Positions 1 through 7,956 of a stretch of DNA of 64,000 bases are shown one piece after another. The position numbers and the translations under genes are program-made. Source of the DNA: Leptospira vanthielii serovar Holland str. Waz Holland = ATCC 700522. Its GTDB lineage: Bacteria > Spirochaetota > Leptospiria > Leptospirales > Leptospiraceae. The stretch spans positions 173,501 through 237,500 of the forward strand of contig NZ_AOGY02000024.1 of the NCBI RefSeq assembly GCF_000332455.1, given 5' to 3'. The notes below the pieces were generated by a model, which saw only the letters and a list, made by a program, of their open reading frames with translations, was not told the origin of the DNA and did not search any database. How positions within the stretch are numbered: position 1 is the stretch's first letter; each line of letters opens with the position of its first letter.

Positions 1-2
1 CA

Positions 3-392
3 GCAATCAAAGTGATGATGAAACAAGAAAATGGTGGATCAATCATCAATCTTTCCTCTATTTCCGGTGAAAACGGAAACATTGGACAAACAAATTACTC
101 TGCATCCAAAGCAGGGGTCATTGGTTTTACAAAGGCTGTGGCTCTTGAGATGGCTTCTAGAAAGGTACGTTGTAATGCGATCGCTCCAGGTTTTATTGCT
201 ACTGAAATGACAGAAGCAATCCCTGAAAATATCAGACATGGTATGGTGCAAGCAATCCCACTCAAACGTGCGGGTCTTCCTGAAGACATCGCCAACGGAA
301 TTGCCTTCCTTGCCTCTGATGCATCTTCCTTTATCACTGGACATGTTTTAGATATCAATGGTGGTGGATTTTTGCCAGGTGGCGGTCACTAA
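3..392 (+). CDS. fabG: 3-oxoacyl-[acyl-carrier-protein] reductase FabG (3' part only)
   Basis: The last ~129 codons of an SDR-family reductase that reduces 3-oxoacyl-ACP with NADPH in fatty-acid elongation. The 5' part lies outside the window; the frame is already open at base 3. Visible landmarks are the strand with catalytic Ser (NLSSISG), the YxxxK pair in NYSASKAG, and the usual C-terminal motifs [17 protein letters not shown] and a Gly-rich end before TAA. FabG is commonly next to acpP. Here acpP is about 4.1 kb downstream, with three opposite-strand genes between. The extra Gly/His tail after DINGGGF is slightly longer than the E. coli end. Identification is secure; only the truncation limits it. 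Confidence 0.95.
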   Translation, partial: AIKVMMKQENGGSIINLSSISGENGNIGQTNYSASKAGVIGFTKAVALEMASRKVRCNAIAPGFIATEMTEAIPENIRHGMVQAIPLKRAGLPEDIANGIAFLASDASSFITGHVLDINGGGFLPGGGH

Positions 393-409
393 GATTTTAA
401 AATAGAATT

Positions 410-430
410 CATTACTAACAATTAGTAATG
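410..430. terminator. hairpin downstream of fabG (first of three)
   Basis: CATTACTAA (410-418), CAA loop, TTAGTAATG (422-430): a perfect 9-bp inverted repeat starting 17 bases after the fabG stop. It is AT-rich and lacks a clean T-run, so it may protect the mRNA end rather than terminate. It is the first of three hairpins in the 125-base gap between convergent genes. Confidence 0.5.
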
Positions 431-445
431 ATATACTAAATAATA

Positions 446-471
446 AACAATAACGATTGATTGTTATTGTT
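446..471. terminator. hairpin downstream of fabG (second of three)
   Basis: AACAATAAC (446-454), 8-base loop, GTTATTGTT (463-471): a perfect 9-bp inverted repeat. It lies between the converging fabG (+) and the P-II-like gene (-). Confidence 0.45.
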
Positions 472-475
472 CTGT

Positions 476-518
476 CCCCTCCCGATCGGATGTAAAACCG
501 TTTTCGAGGGGATTTTTT
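476..518 (+). terminator. rho-independent terminator of fabG
   Basis: CCCCTC (476-481) pairs with GAGGGG (506-511) and is followed by ATTTTTT (512-518). This is the classical intrinsic terminator of the three hairpins. Its T-run overlaps the stop of the opposite-strand P-II-like gene. Confidence 0.75.
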
Positions 519-1641
519 ATTTGTTTCGATTTTGTTTCGATTGGTATGAAAAGGCTCGAGGGATTTCCATTGTGTAAGCAATCCCTTCCGTCTCTTCCCC
601 AAAAAAACCAATGCCCTCTAATACAGAGATAACTTCTGGAAGATTTTTTTTGGGAATGAGAAGGTTTGCCACCTCTCTTGCTGGCGTAAATGCATTCAGT
701 TCACTTTGTGAATGCATAAGTTTATTTAGAGATATTGTGGAGCTAGAAACTCCGACCTTTCGTAAACTAACAAGTGCAGATTCGATGGATTCCTCCTTAC
801 AATTTAGAACAACATTGACTCCTTCGAAATAATTTCTTTGGCGTGTGGATTGCCTAAATTGGTTGGATTTTTTTCTCCAGTCCATATTCCCGTATAACTG
901 ATCCAATGCGGAGATGATTTGGTCCATACTAGCAGCTTGTTTTGGTCCTTCTAAACTGACCTTGGTATTGAGTAATCCACGTCCCATAGGGAATTCAAAA
1001 ATAAATCCTCTACCTGGAAGGTCGAGTCTTCCTACCTCAATGATAAAGTCCATCGCATGTTCTGCGTCAGACGAGTGAACAACGATTTTTAAGATTTCTT
1101 TTTCTTTGGGAATGGTGATTCTTAATAATCCCAACTTATCACGTAAACCTGTCCCTGTTCCATAACTAATGGTAGGAACTGCCACTCCATTTTGTAAAAT
1201 CAAACGAGCAATGGATTCTGCTGATCCACGCGGAAGGATACAAAAAATTCCAGTGAGACCCGAAAACCCAATGGCTTTATTTTTTTCTTCTGTTGTAAAG
1301 ATGTAGTCGGTAGGAACAGGACTGTGTAAGTCAATTGTCTCTGAATACACACTTCCATGTCCTGGAACATTTAATTCCGCTGCATCTCGAAATAGTGTGA
1401 GTAAAAAGTTTTCAGCTATTGGTTCGCAAGAAACTTCAAAGATGGTAACTGGTGTATCAATAATAGAATGGTTTTGGTAAAAGTCGAATAACAACCAACC
1501 TCGTTTTGCAAGGACTGGATACCTTCCCTGTTCCATAGAGAAATAATGAATTTTATTTCTTTTTAAAGCAGAAACAACAAGATCTGTTAGGTCTCTGTGA
1601 ATAATTGCGGTGATTCTAATGGCTTTTCGTTTAGAATTCAT
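517..1641 (-). CDS. triple P-II-like regulatory protein partnered with DUF1538 protein
   Basis: A 374-residue cytoplasmic protein that reads as three consecutive P-II/GlnB-like ferredoxin-fold units of ~100 residues (about 8-110, 120-225 and 270-365). The end-of-domain signature occurs twice, as LNVPGHGSVY and LDLPGRGFIF, where P-II proteins carry their PGxGxxF-type strand; the third copy is the most diverged (EGIGFFGEETEG). No T-loop tyrosine or uridylylation site is recognisable, so it is not a classical GlnB. It ends one base before the start region of nothing else and begins one base downstream of the DUF1538 gene stop, so the two are co-transcribed. P-II-like proteins recur beside DUF1538 membrane proteins, so it probably gates that transporter. 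The triple fusion is inferred by eye. Confidence 0.75.
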   Translation of the reverse strand: MNSKRKAIRITAIIHRDLTDLVVSALKRNKIHYFSMEQGRYPVLAKRGWLLFDFYQNHSIIDTPVTIFEVSCEPIAENFLLTLFRDAAELNVPGHGSVYSETIDLHSPVPTDYIFTTEEKNKAIGFSGLTGIFCILPRGSAESIARLILQNGVAVPTISYGTGTGLRDKLGLLRITIPKEKEILKIVVHSSDAEHAMDFIIEVGRLDLPGRGFIFEFPMGRGLLNTKVSLEGPKQAASMDQIISALDQLYGNMDWRKKSNQFRQSTRQRNYFEGVNVVLNCKEESIESALVSLRKVGVSSSTISLNKLMHSQSELNAFTPAREVANLLIPKKNLPEVISVLEGIGFFGEETEGIAYTMEIPRAFSYQSKQNRNK

Positions 1642-1642
1642 T

Positions 1643-3547
1643 TTATTTCTCTTTTAGTTCCGAATCACGTAATGAAAGTTTGCGGGATTTTTCGACGATC
1701 ATCCCCATAAGAAGAACGGATAAAATAGGGAAGGCGGAAGCTGCGGCAAGAACTCCGAACCCATCCACCGTACCCATTTGGTTTCCGATCCCAAGTCCCA
1801 TGGCGATGATGAGTGGAACTGTTATGGGACCTGTGGTCACTCCCGCACTATCCCAAGCAATATCGATAAACTCGGATTTGCTGAAAGTATTTAAAATAAG
1901 AAGGAAGAGATAAACTGGAACGATGATCCAAACAAGTGGGATCTCAAGTAGAATCTTTAACATTCCTAGAAGTGTGCCTAAACCCACCCCTATGGCGACA
2001 GATTGGATTAATAGGGATTTACGAAAGGTTCCAACCGTTGTTTCTTCGACTGCATTCCCAAGAGCAGATAATGCTGGTTCTGCGAGAGTAGCACTATATC
2101 CTAAAAAGAAAGCAAAAACTAAAACAACTAAGTAACCAAGCAAATTGTCTTCCTTCCCAAAGATGGGTCCATGGATGGGAACATATTCATACACCTTACT
2201 TTTTGGATTCCAGTTTTCTTCGTGATAAGGAATTCCTGTATAGGATTTCCGTTCTTTAAGATAAAAGAATTTTTCTTCTTTTCCTTCTTCGTTGACTGCC
2301 TTCAATACAGACTTGGGGTTGAAGTTTGGGATAAATTTTGTAGAGTCTACAAGTTCAATGGAACGAAATGTAGAGGGAAGTTTTCCTCCCACTTGGTCTC
2401 CTAGTTTGTTCAGTCCAAAAATAATTCCAAAGTTAAAGATGGAAAGCCCAATGACAGAAAATCCTATTCCTAAAAAAACTTCTTCGGGATAAGGAATTTT
2501 TTCTCTGATAATAAAAGTCAAAAATAAAAGTAGAAAAATAGAAATGGGAAGGATGGCTCGCATCGCCATCTGTAAAGCATCTACGATATTATCTTTTGCT
2601 TTTTGATAAATTTCTTTGGGATTGGTAGCGAGTGTTAAGGAAGGTTTTTTTGTAAGAGGAATTTTATGAGAATCGCCAAGTAGGAGTTTTGCTTGCTCCA
2701 ATGTAATTCCTTGTTTGAAAAAAATCTCTTCCGGCATGGGTTTTGGTAATTTTTCAGAAAAATACATTCCCACAAGAAATACAGAAAGGATTGGAAATAG
2801 GGAAGCGAGTGTCACAACTCCATAAGCACTACTTTGTTCATTTTTTTCAGCAACTTTGGAGATCCCGATCCCTAAAGCCACAACAAGTGGAACGGTTACA
2901 GGTCCCGTTGTCACAGCCCCTGAATCCCAAGCAAGACCAGATATGAATTTTAAATTCTCATCGAAGTACGCATATATACTCACACCTAACAATATGAATA
3001 TGGTAGGAACAAGAATTCTCATCAAAGAAAATCCAAATAAAAACCGCAACATCCCAAAAACTACAGAAACGCCGACTCCGATGGCTATAGATAGATAAAG
3101 ATAGTGAGAACCTTCATTGAGTAAAAAGTAAAGTAGGGGTGCATCCCAAGGAGCTACTTTGCTACCACAGGCTCTCAGTATGGAAATGGCAGGTTCGGCT
3201 AAGGTGGCCCCCACCCCAATGAGAACGGAAAATACAATGATACTGAAGAGGCCTAACTTTTGCGGCAATCGAAGCCCTAAGGCTTCACCCAAGGGCATAA
3301 GTCCAAGAAGTAATCCCTCCAAAAAAAAGGTAAGCCCAAGGACAACGGCAGAAATTCCAAAGGTAATGAGTCCCGCTTCTTTGATAGGAATTCGTAAAAC
3401 AAATAATTGAAAGAGTGCAAGGTATAAGACAATCCAAATGACGGCTTTGATCTGGCCCCAAAGTTTTTTCTGAAAGTAAGGTAATATTAGGGTAATTGTT
3501 TCTCGAAATCCAATGTGAATGGACTCTTCTTTTTCATTCCTTGCCAT
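1643..3547 (-). CDS. DUF1538 family membrane protein with internal duplication
   Basis: A 634-residue polytopic membrane protein. The two halves repeat the DUF1538 signature: GATLAEPAISIL then AWDSGAVTTGPVTVPL in the first half (residues ~113-230), and SATLAEPALSALG then AWDSAGVTTGPITVPL in the second (~485-600). A large hydrophilic segment (~residues 380-460, Lys/Glu-rich) separates the halves. Conserved acidic and Ser/Thr residues inside apolar helices suggest a transporter or channel of unknown substrate. It is followed one base later by the P-II-like gene, which is probably its cytosolic sensor. The start ATG at 3547 has only a weak Shine-Dalgarno sequence. The family is recognised with good confidence; the substrate is unknown. 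Confidence 0.8.
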   Translation of the reverse strand: MARNEKEESIHIGFRETITLILPYFQKKLWGQIKAVIWIVLYLALFQLFVLRIPIKEAGLITFGISAVVLGLTFFLEGLLLGLMPLGEALGLRLPQKLGLFSIIVFSVLIGVGATLAEPAISILRACGSKVAPWDAPLLYFLLNEGSHYLYLSIAIGVGVSVVFGMLRFLFGFSLMRILVPTIFILLGVSIYAYFDENLKFISGLAWDSGAVTTGPVTVPLVVALGIGISKVAEKNEQSSAYGVVTLASLFPILSVFLVGMYFSEKLPKPMPEEIFFKQGITLEQAKLLLGDSHKIPLTKKPSLTLATNPKEIYQKAKDNIVDALQMAMRAILPISIFLLLFLTFIIREKIPYPEEVFLGIGFSVIGLSIFNFGIIFGLNKLGDQVGGKLPSTFRSIELVDSTKFIPNFNPKSVLKAVNEEGKEEKFFYLKERKSYTGIPYHEENWNPKSKVYEYVPIHGPIFGKEDNLLGYLVVLVFAFFLGYSATLAEPALSALGNAVEETTVGTFRKSLLIQSVAIGVGLGTLLGMLKILLEIPLVWIIVPVYLFLLILNTFSKSEFIDIAWDSAGVTTGPITVPLIIAMGLGIGNQMGTVDGFGVLAAASAFPILSVLLMGMIVEKSRKLSLRDSELKEK

Positions 3548-3600
3548 ATAGACAAACTGAATGGGAAAAACTTTTTTGCAAAGGGATTTTCAGAAAGAAT

Positions 3601-3624
3601 GTCTCCCGGCGGATACCGGGAGAC
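3601..3624 (-). terminator. terminator hairpin after the broken rhodanese-type gene
   Basis: GTCTCCCGG (3601-3609), CGGATA loop, CCGGGAGAC (3616-3624): a perfect 9-bp GC-rich stem. On the minus strand it is followed by ATTCTTTC. It lies 24 bases beyond the stop of the minus-strand fragment, so it probably ends that transcript and separates it from the DUF1538 gene. Confidence 0.65.
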
Positions 3625-3648
3625 GAAGTGGGCAAACTGGGAAAGAGA

Positions 3649-4114
3649 TTAGTATTTATAAGCCTTATCTTCTTGAATGAATTTTTTTGTAGTGGTTGCC
3701 GTAAGATTCACAGTGGGACGAACAACATGTGTTGGTTCATTGTACCAAAGGAAGTTTGATATACTTGCTGGATTCACAACAAGGGCATTTCTTGGCACAT
3801 TTAGTCCCTGTGCTGTCCCATCATACTGAGCCGCAGGTCTTGCGTCGATAATCTGTTGTTTGGTGGTAAGTCCCCAGAGATTTGCAGGATAAGCGCCGGC
3901 TGTAATTCCATTTCCTGTTCCTACGGTAAAAACAACTAAGTCTTTAGAAAGATTGATTCCAGATGAGGTTCCCTGTGATATGACTTGGTTTGTTGGCAGC
4001 CAAAAAAAGTAAAGCAGCCAGTAAAGTATTGTTGTCTTCTTTCTTATCGACGCAAGAAACCGAGAAAGAAAGTCGGAGGAAAGCGGTTAGTGTTCGGGTC
4101 CATTTATGAATCAT
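3649..4114 (-). pseudogene. short rhodanese-type lipoprotein, frameshifted paralogue of the 26.8-28.2 kb lipoprotein
   Basis: Minus-strand ATG at 4114 has a good ribosome site (AAAGGAAG, 7 bases away). It opens a lipoprotein-like frame: SFSVSC lipobox, then CVDKKEDNNTLLAALLFLAAN, matching the spacing of CGGAKKN..LLLAALAL in the intact paralogue. This frame stops after ~55 codons. The adjacent frame then carries the rest: DLVVFTVGTGNG, IIDARPAAQYDG and the C-terminus TTKKFIQEDKAYKY before TAA at 3649-3651. That end closely matches TSRKIIEDDKAYKR of the 458-residue protein. One extra base around 3990-4005 would reconcile the frames. Even repaired, the product (~154 aa) is a third of the paralogue, so the middle was also lost. 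It could be a sequencing error, a decaying copy or a programmed shift. Confidence 0.7.
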
Positions 4115-4414
4115 GGTGTTCTTCCTTTAAAAATGTTCTTAGAATTGATTTCGTAAGGAAGGGTTGGTTATAAAAGCATGTTCTGTTATAGCAGAATTTA
4201 AATCTGTTAAAATAGAGCAAACGATCGGAATTCCGTCCAGAATTTTGGAATTCTCAGGGGGATCGTTCGCTTCTCGCCATTTTTTTTAGCAAAACGTCCC
4301 CAATTGACCTTGTGTAATTTGCGTTAGGTGATGTTAGAATGATGTCAAAGGTTTCAAGAGGAAAATAATCTATTTAGACTTGCCAAAAATTCCGACAATT
4401 TCATTTTAAAAAAA

Positions 4415-4440
4415 CGCTAGGCGTACATATATACCTAGCG
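4415..4440 (-). terminator. 7-bp hairpin with T-run on the minus strand
   Basis: CGCTAGG (4415-4421), 12-base loop, CCTAGCG (4434-4440). On the minus strand the stem is followed directly by TTTTTTT, the form of an intrinsic terminator. No minus-strand gene reads into it from the right. It may block antisense transcription from acpP, or act as a leader structure on the plus strand. Confidence 0.5.
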
Positions 4441-4461
4441 GAAAACGATTTAACACTTGCC

Positions 4462-4478
4462 CCACTGATTAACAGTGG
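4462..4478 (+). promoter_or_regulatory. acpP leader hairpin abutting the ribosome binding site
   Basis: CCACTG (4462-4467), ATTAA loop, CAGTGG (4473-4478) ends 3 bases before the strong GGAGGAT Shine-Dalgarno (4482-4488) of acpP (ATG at 4494). Its position suggests an effect on mRNA stability or translation initiation of a very highly expressed protein. Confidence 0.5.
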
Positions 4479-4493
4479 CCTGGAGGATATAAA

Positions 4494-4727
4494 ATGGCAG
4501 ATTTCGAAAAAATTAAGTCAATCATCGTAGAACAACTTGGTGTTGATGAATCAGAAGTTACACCTGAAGCTCACTTCATCAATGATCTTGGTGCTGACTC
4601 TCTTGATACAGTTGAACTAGTTATGGCTCTTGAAGAAGAGTTTGGTGTGGAGATTTCTGATGAAGACGCAGAAAAAATCCAAACCGTAGGCGATGTAATT
4701 AAATTCATCGATAAACTTAAGGGGTAA
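4494..4727 (+). CDS. acpP: acyl carrier protein AcpP
   Basis: A 77-residue acidic protein carrying the growing acyl chain in fatty-acid synthesis. The phosphopantetheine attachment motif [15 protein letters not shown] is intact, with the serine at residue ~37. Length and charge are those of canonical bacterial ACP. A strong GGAGGAT ribosome site lies 6 bases before the ATG. It sits between fabG (4 kb upstream) and rnc (downstream past a terminator hairpin), the partial remains of the common fabG-acpP-rnc order. Codon use is that of a highly expressed gene. Confidence 0.98.
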   Translation: MADFEKIKSIIVEQLGVDESEVTPEAHFINDLGADSLDTVELVMALEEEFGVEISDEDAEKIQTVGDVIKFIDKLKG

Positions 4728-4742
4728 TTCCCAATCCAAAAA

Positions 4743-4769
4743 CCGGGTTCCTTGAATAGAGGAACCCGG
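4743..4769 (+). terminator. terminator/attenuator hairpin between acpP and rnc
   Basis: CCGGGTTCC (4743-4751), TTGAATAGA loop, GGAACCCGG (4761-4769): a perfect 9-bp GC-rich stem, followed by ATCTTTGT. The T-run is poor, so some readthrough into rnc is likely. The hairpin ends only 11 bases before the TTG start of rnc, so it also occupies the rnc translation-initiation region. Confidence 0.7.
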
Positions 4770-4780
4770 ATCTTTGTACC

Positions 4781-5509
4781 TTGCCGAACTCGATTCGTAT
4801 CAAACTTCCCCCCGAAAGAATTTCCTCTCTCAAAGAACTTCAATCCCTTACAAAAACACAGTTTAAGGATATATCCCTTCTCCACCTAGCATTTGTTCAT
4901 AGATCATTCGCAAACGAAGACTCGGATCGTTATCTTTCTGATAATGAACGATTAGAATTTTTGGGAGACTCCGTTCTTGGTATCCTCGCGGCCGAATTTT
5001 TATACAGGTCCCTTCCGAAAGGAAAAGAAGGAAAACTAGCCAAACTCAAAAGTAAAATGGTTTCGGCCCCTGCCATTGCGAAACTCGCTAGATCCTATAG
5101 ATTCCCTGAATTTTTACTTCTAGGTAGGGGGGAGAGAGAAAAGGGGGAATCCAATACCAATCTCCAAGCAGATAGCTTTGAGGCCTTTCTAGGGGCTCTG
5201 TATCTTGACCAGGGTCTTGAGAGTTGTCGGAAATTTCTCACTCCTCACTTTCAGGTGATGGAAAAGGGTGTGGATGATGCGGAAGAGACAAAAGATTATA
5301 AAACCATTTTGCAGGAATTTTGCCAAAAGAAATGGAAAAAAATACCAGAGTATTCCGTTATGAAAGAAGAGGGTCCTGACCACGACAAAGAGTTCCTTGT
5401 TTCTGTTCTTTGCGAAAATCATTTCCAAACCAGCGGAGATGGAAAGAACAAACGTCGGGCAGAACAGATGGCAGCCAAGGCAGCTCTCCGCTTTTTAAAA
5501 ATACTATGA
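4781..5509 (+). CDS. rnc: ribonuclease III
   Basis: A 242-residue endonuclease that cleaves double-stranded RNA in rRNA and mRNA maturation. The N-terminal RNase III domain carries the signature NERLEFLGDSVLG, with metal-binding Glu and Asp, and a second acidic cluster at QADSFEAFLGALYLD. A C-terminal dsRNA-binding domain (~residues 165-242) ends in AEQMAAKAALRFL. The only in-frame start after the upstream stop is TTG at 4781, and no good Shine-Dalgarno is visible because a stem-loop occupies that site. The stop overlaps the next ATG (ATGA), so the Nudix gene is translationally coupled. Confidence 0.97.
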   Translation: MPNSIRIKLPPERISSLKELQSLTKTQFKDISLLHLAFVHRSFANEDSDRYLSDNERLEFLGDSVLGILAAEFLYRSLPKGKEGKLAKLKSKMVSAPAIAKLARSYRFPEFLLLGRGEREKGESNTNLQADSFEAFLGALYLDQGLESCRKFLTPHFQVMEKGVDDAEETKDYKTILQEFCQKKWKKIPEYSVMKEEGPDHDKEFLVSVLCENHFQTSGDGKNKRRAEQMAAKAALRFLKIL

Positions 5510-5970
5510 TCGACTTTTTATTAAAATCCAAATCGATGCGGGTTCGTGTGGCAGCCCTCATCCAAGATCCCAAGGGTAAAATTTTACTTGTACAACAGCA
5601 GAAAAAACAATCGGGGTATTGGCTACTTCCCGGTGGAGGGATTGAATTTGGGGAGTCGGGAGAAGAGGCACTCAAACGTGAACTAAACGAGGAGTTGTCT
5701 CTGGAGGTAAGCCAGATGGATTTTTTATTTTTAAATGAATCCATTGATCCGGATAAAAAACGCCACTTGATCCAAATTGTTTTTTTAACCAAAGTAAAAG
5801 ATTTGTTACCAATCCTAAATCCAAAAGAAAAAGCAATTTCTGGATTTGGTTACTTTACAACAAAAGAGATTTTATCTATGGACATTCGTCCGGACATTAA
5901 ACATTACTTCCGAGCTAAAAGCACAAATAAACCTAGATATATTTCCAGCCCATGGGTGAATGAACCATGA
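5506..5970 (+). CDS. Nudix hydrolase
   Basis: A 154-residue Nudix pyrophosphohydrolase. The Nudix box reads GGGIEFGESGEEALKREL then NEELSLE, matching Gx5Ex7REUxEExGU with the metal-binding glutamates in place. The start ATG at 5506 overlaps the rnc stop by 4 bases (ATGA), and the end overlaps aroB in the same way. The substrate cannot be told from sequence. Candidates are ADP-sugars, oxidised nucleotides or 5'-triphosphate RNA caps; coupling with RNase III makes an RNA-related role possible but unproven. Confidence 0.9.
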   Translation: MIDFLLKSKSMRVRVAALIQDPKGKILLVQQQKKQSGYWLLPGGGIEFGESGEEALKRELNEELSLEVSQMDFLFLNESIDPDKKRHLIQIVFLTKVKDLLPILNPKEKAISGFGYFTTKEILSMDIRPDIKHYFRAKSTNKPRYISSPWVNEP

Positions 5971-7058
5971 AGTTGTCAGAACGTGAAATTATTGGGCAGG
6001 GGTTTCGTTACCCAATTGAATTACACGAAGACTTCCAGGGCTTATCCGAAAAATTAAATTCACTTCCCAAAGTTTCCAAAGTATATGTCCTCACAAGTCG
6101 TGAAATTGCTGGCATTTACGAAAAATACATTACAAAAGAACTAAACTCGCTGAACGTTCCTTTTTCTTTTATTTATTTAAAACCCGGTGAAAAGAACAAA
6201 CACATTGATCGGGTAAAGAAGGTCTACAACCAACTCATTGAAACAGATGCAGATAGAAAGGCAGTTGTTATCGCTTTTGGTGGGGGAGTTGTCGGAGACT
6301 TCGCTGGATTCATCGCAGCGACCTACCAGAGAGGTGTACGGTTTGTCCAGGTTCCTACGACACTTCTTGCTTGCGTTGATTCCTCTGTGGGGGGAAAGGT
6401 TGCAGTCAATGTAGATTCGGGTAAAAATATGGTAGGAGCTTTTTACCAACCAGAGTTTGTATTTGCACCTCTTTTTACCCTATCCACTTTACCAGAAAAA
6501 GAATGGAGTTGCGGACTTGCAGAAATTGTTAAACACGCATTTCTTGATGGCGGAGATTTTTTAGATAAAATATCCAAAACAAAACGTTCCGATTTTTCTG
6601 CCAATTCACCAACACTTCGTTATGCGATTGAGGAGTCGGTTCGAGTTAAGTCTGGGATTGTTTCTCAGGACGAAAAAGAAACGGGTTTACGTGCTGTTTT
6701 GAATTTGGGACATACCACGGGACATGCCATAGAATCCTTAACTCAATATAAAAAATACTCCCATGGGGAAGCAGTTGCTGTTGGTCTTGTGACAGCTTTG
6801 TTGTTATCACGAGAGCTTGTTGGTTTCTCAGAATCAAATTTTCAAAAAGCAATTACGCTTATGAAACAATTGGAACTTCCAACACGTTTAGGTGAGAAAC
6901 CAGATGAAATCCTAAAACATATGGAACATGATAAAAAAAAGGAAGGGACTTCCTTAAAATTTGTTCTATTGGAAGATTTTGGAAAACCAAAATTTGGTGT
7001 TTCTGTGGATCGTAAAACTATCTTTGAAATTTTAAAACGTCAGAAAGGGAAATTGTAG
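5967..7058 (+). CDS. aroB: 3-dehydroquinate synthase
   Basis: A 363-residue enzyme that converts DAHP to 3-dehydroquinate, the second step of the shikimate pathway, using NAD and a divalent metal. The NAD-binding core is visible as FGGGVVGDFAGFIAATYQRG, followed by VQVPTTLLACVDSSVGGKVAVN. The metal-ligand histidine region LNLGHTTGHAIE and the downstream GEAVAVGL helix are also present. Length is typical. It starts at an ATGA overlap with the Nudix gene and is followed 1 base later by the MscS-like gene, so it lies in the rnc-to-ywqK-like co-directional run. Confidence 0.97.
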   Translation: MKLSEREIIGQGFRYPIELHEDFQGLSEKLNSLPKVSKVYVLTSREIAGIYEKYITKELNSLNVPFSFIYLKPGEKNKHIDRVKKVYNQLIETDADRKAVVIAFGGGVVGDFAGFIAATYQRGVRFVQVPTTLLACVDSSVGGKVAVNVDSGKNMVGAFYQPEFVFAPLFTLSTLPEKEWSCGLAEIVKHAFLDGGDFLDKISKTKRSDFSANSPTLRYAIEESVRVKSGIVSQDEKETGLRAVLNLGHTTGHAIESLTQYKKYSHGEAVAVGLVTALLLSRELVGFSESNFQKAITLMKQLELPTRLGEKPDEILKHMEHDKKKEGTSLKFVLLEDFGKPKFGVSVDRKTIFEILKRQKGKL

Positions 7059-7059
7059 A

Positions 7060-7956
7060 ATGGGTGGAGGAAGCCTAAAAGAATTCTATTTGGATTTGAA
7101 TCCATTAACACTGCTTCGTAGTTCCGGTCGTGATTTTGCAGAAACTATGATCCTATTTGGATACATGGTAGTTTTTGCTATTTTTTCCTATAAAATCACA
7201 ATGGTTCTTGTTGAGAGAATCAAACCAGCACCCGATGCCGTTCACGAATACAACCGCAGAAAAGTGGCTCGTATGGGTTTCCTTTTGGTTTTCGGAATTG
7301 CTTATCTTCCCGTTATTTTTTCTAGTTTATCACTCCTGCCAACTGTCCTTGGTCTTGCTGGCGCGGGGATTGTCATTTCGCTGAAAGAAGTTTGGCTGAA
7401 TATGGTCGGTTGGTTTATGATTATGGGAGGTAATGGATTTAAGGTTGGTGACCGAATTGAGATCGACAACATCAAAGGGGATGTTGTGAATATTGGTTTT
7501 TTTAAGTTCACTCTACTTGAAATTGCAGCAGATCCCAGATTTGAACAATCCACAAACAGACTCATTCATTTCCCGAATTATAACGTTGTATTACATCGAT
7601 TTTTTATCGTTTCGGAAACCATGGATTTTGTTTGGGATGAGTTTCGTGTGTATTTGGATTTGAATTCTAATTGGGAAAAAGCAGAAAAAATTTGTTCTCA
7701 AATTCTGAATGAAGAATTGGTATTAGCACCAGAACTAGTAGAATCAAAAATTCGCGAGATGTCAAAAAATTACCTGGTGAGGCTTGGCAAAACCACTCCT
7801 ATTGTGTATACTTCCTTAGAACCAGAAGGAACGATCCTAATGTGTTTGCGATATTTAACGCCTATTAGGTCAAAGCGTCTTAATCGAATCCTTATCTCCA
7901 AAGAAATTCTTACAAAGTTCAAAAATGAAAATGACATCCACATCTACTCCCATTAA
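7060..7956 (+). CDS. MscS-family mechanosensitive channel-like protein
   Basis: A 298-residue membrane protein with three to four apolar helices in the first ~120 residues. The MscS pore-helix/beta-domain signature follows: LGLAGAGIVISLKEVWLNMVGWF, then a beta domain beginning GNGFKVGDRIEIDNIKGDVVNIG. The C-terminal alpha/beta domain is shorter and diverged. It probably relieves turgor during hypo-osmotic shock. It begins 1 base after aroB and its last 32 bases overlap the next gene. It is a small variant without the extra N-terminal domains of large MscK-type proteins. Confidence 0.85.
   Translation: MGGGSLKEFYLDLNPLTLLRSSGRDFAETMILFGYMVVFAIFSYKITMVLVERIKPAPDAVHEYNRRKVARMGFLLVFGIAYLPVIFSSLSLLPTVLGLAGAGIVISLKEVWLNMVGWFMIMGGNGFKVGDRIEIDNIKGDVVNIGFFKFTLLEIAADPRFEQSTNRLIHFPNYNVVLHRFFIVSETMDFVWDEFRVYLDLNSNWEKAEKICSQILNEELVLAPELVESKIREMSKNYLVRLGKTTPIVYTSLEPEGTILMCLRYLTPIRSKRLNRILISKEILTKFKNENDIHIYSH

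Larger units (their letters stand above)
4115..4493. promoter_or_regulatory. intergenic region upstream of acpP
   Basis: About 380 bases with no gene. It holds an imperfect long hairpin, GCAAACGATC (4217-4226) against GATCGTTCGC (4261-4270), with a T-run at 4280-4287. It also holds the 7-bp hairpin at 4415-4440 and the leader hairpin at 4462-4478, annotated separately. TTGACC at 4304-4309 and TTGCCA near 4380 are possible -35 boxes, but neither has a convincing -10 at normal spacing. The acpP promoter must lie in this region. Confidence 0.5.

Noticed and set aside
39..344. Open frame antisense to fabG (101 codons)
   Set aside because: Shadow of the clear fabG coding frame; no ribosome site or plausible protein features.
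3985..4173. Plus-strand small ORF over the broken lipoprotein
   Set aside because: The opposite strand explains the coding pattern, with a ribosome site, lipobox and matching C-terminus.
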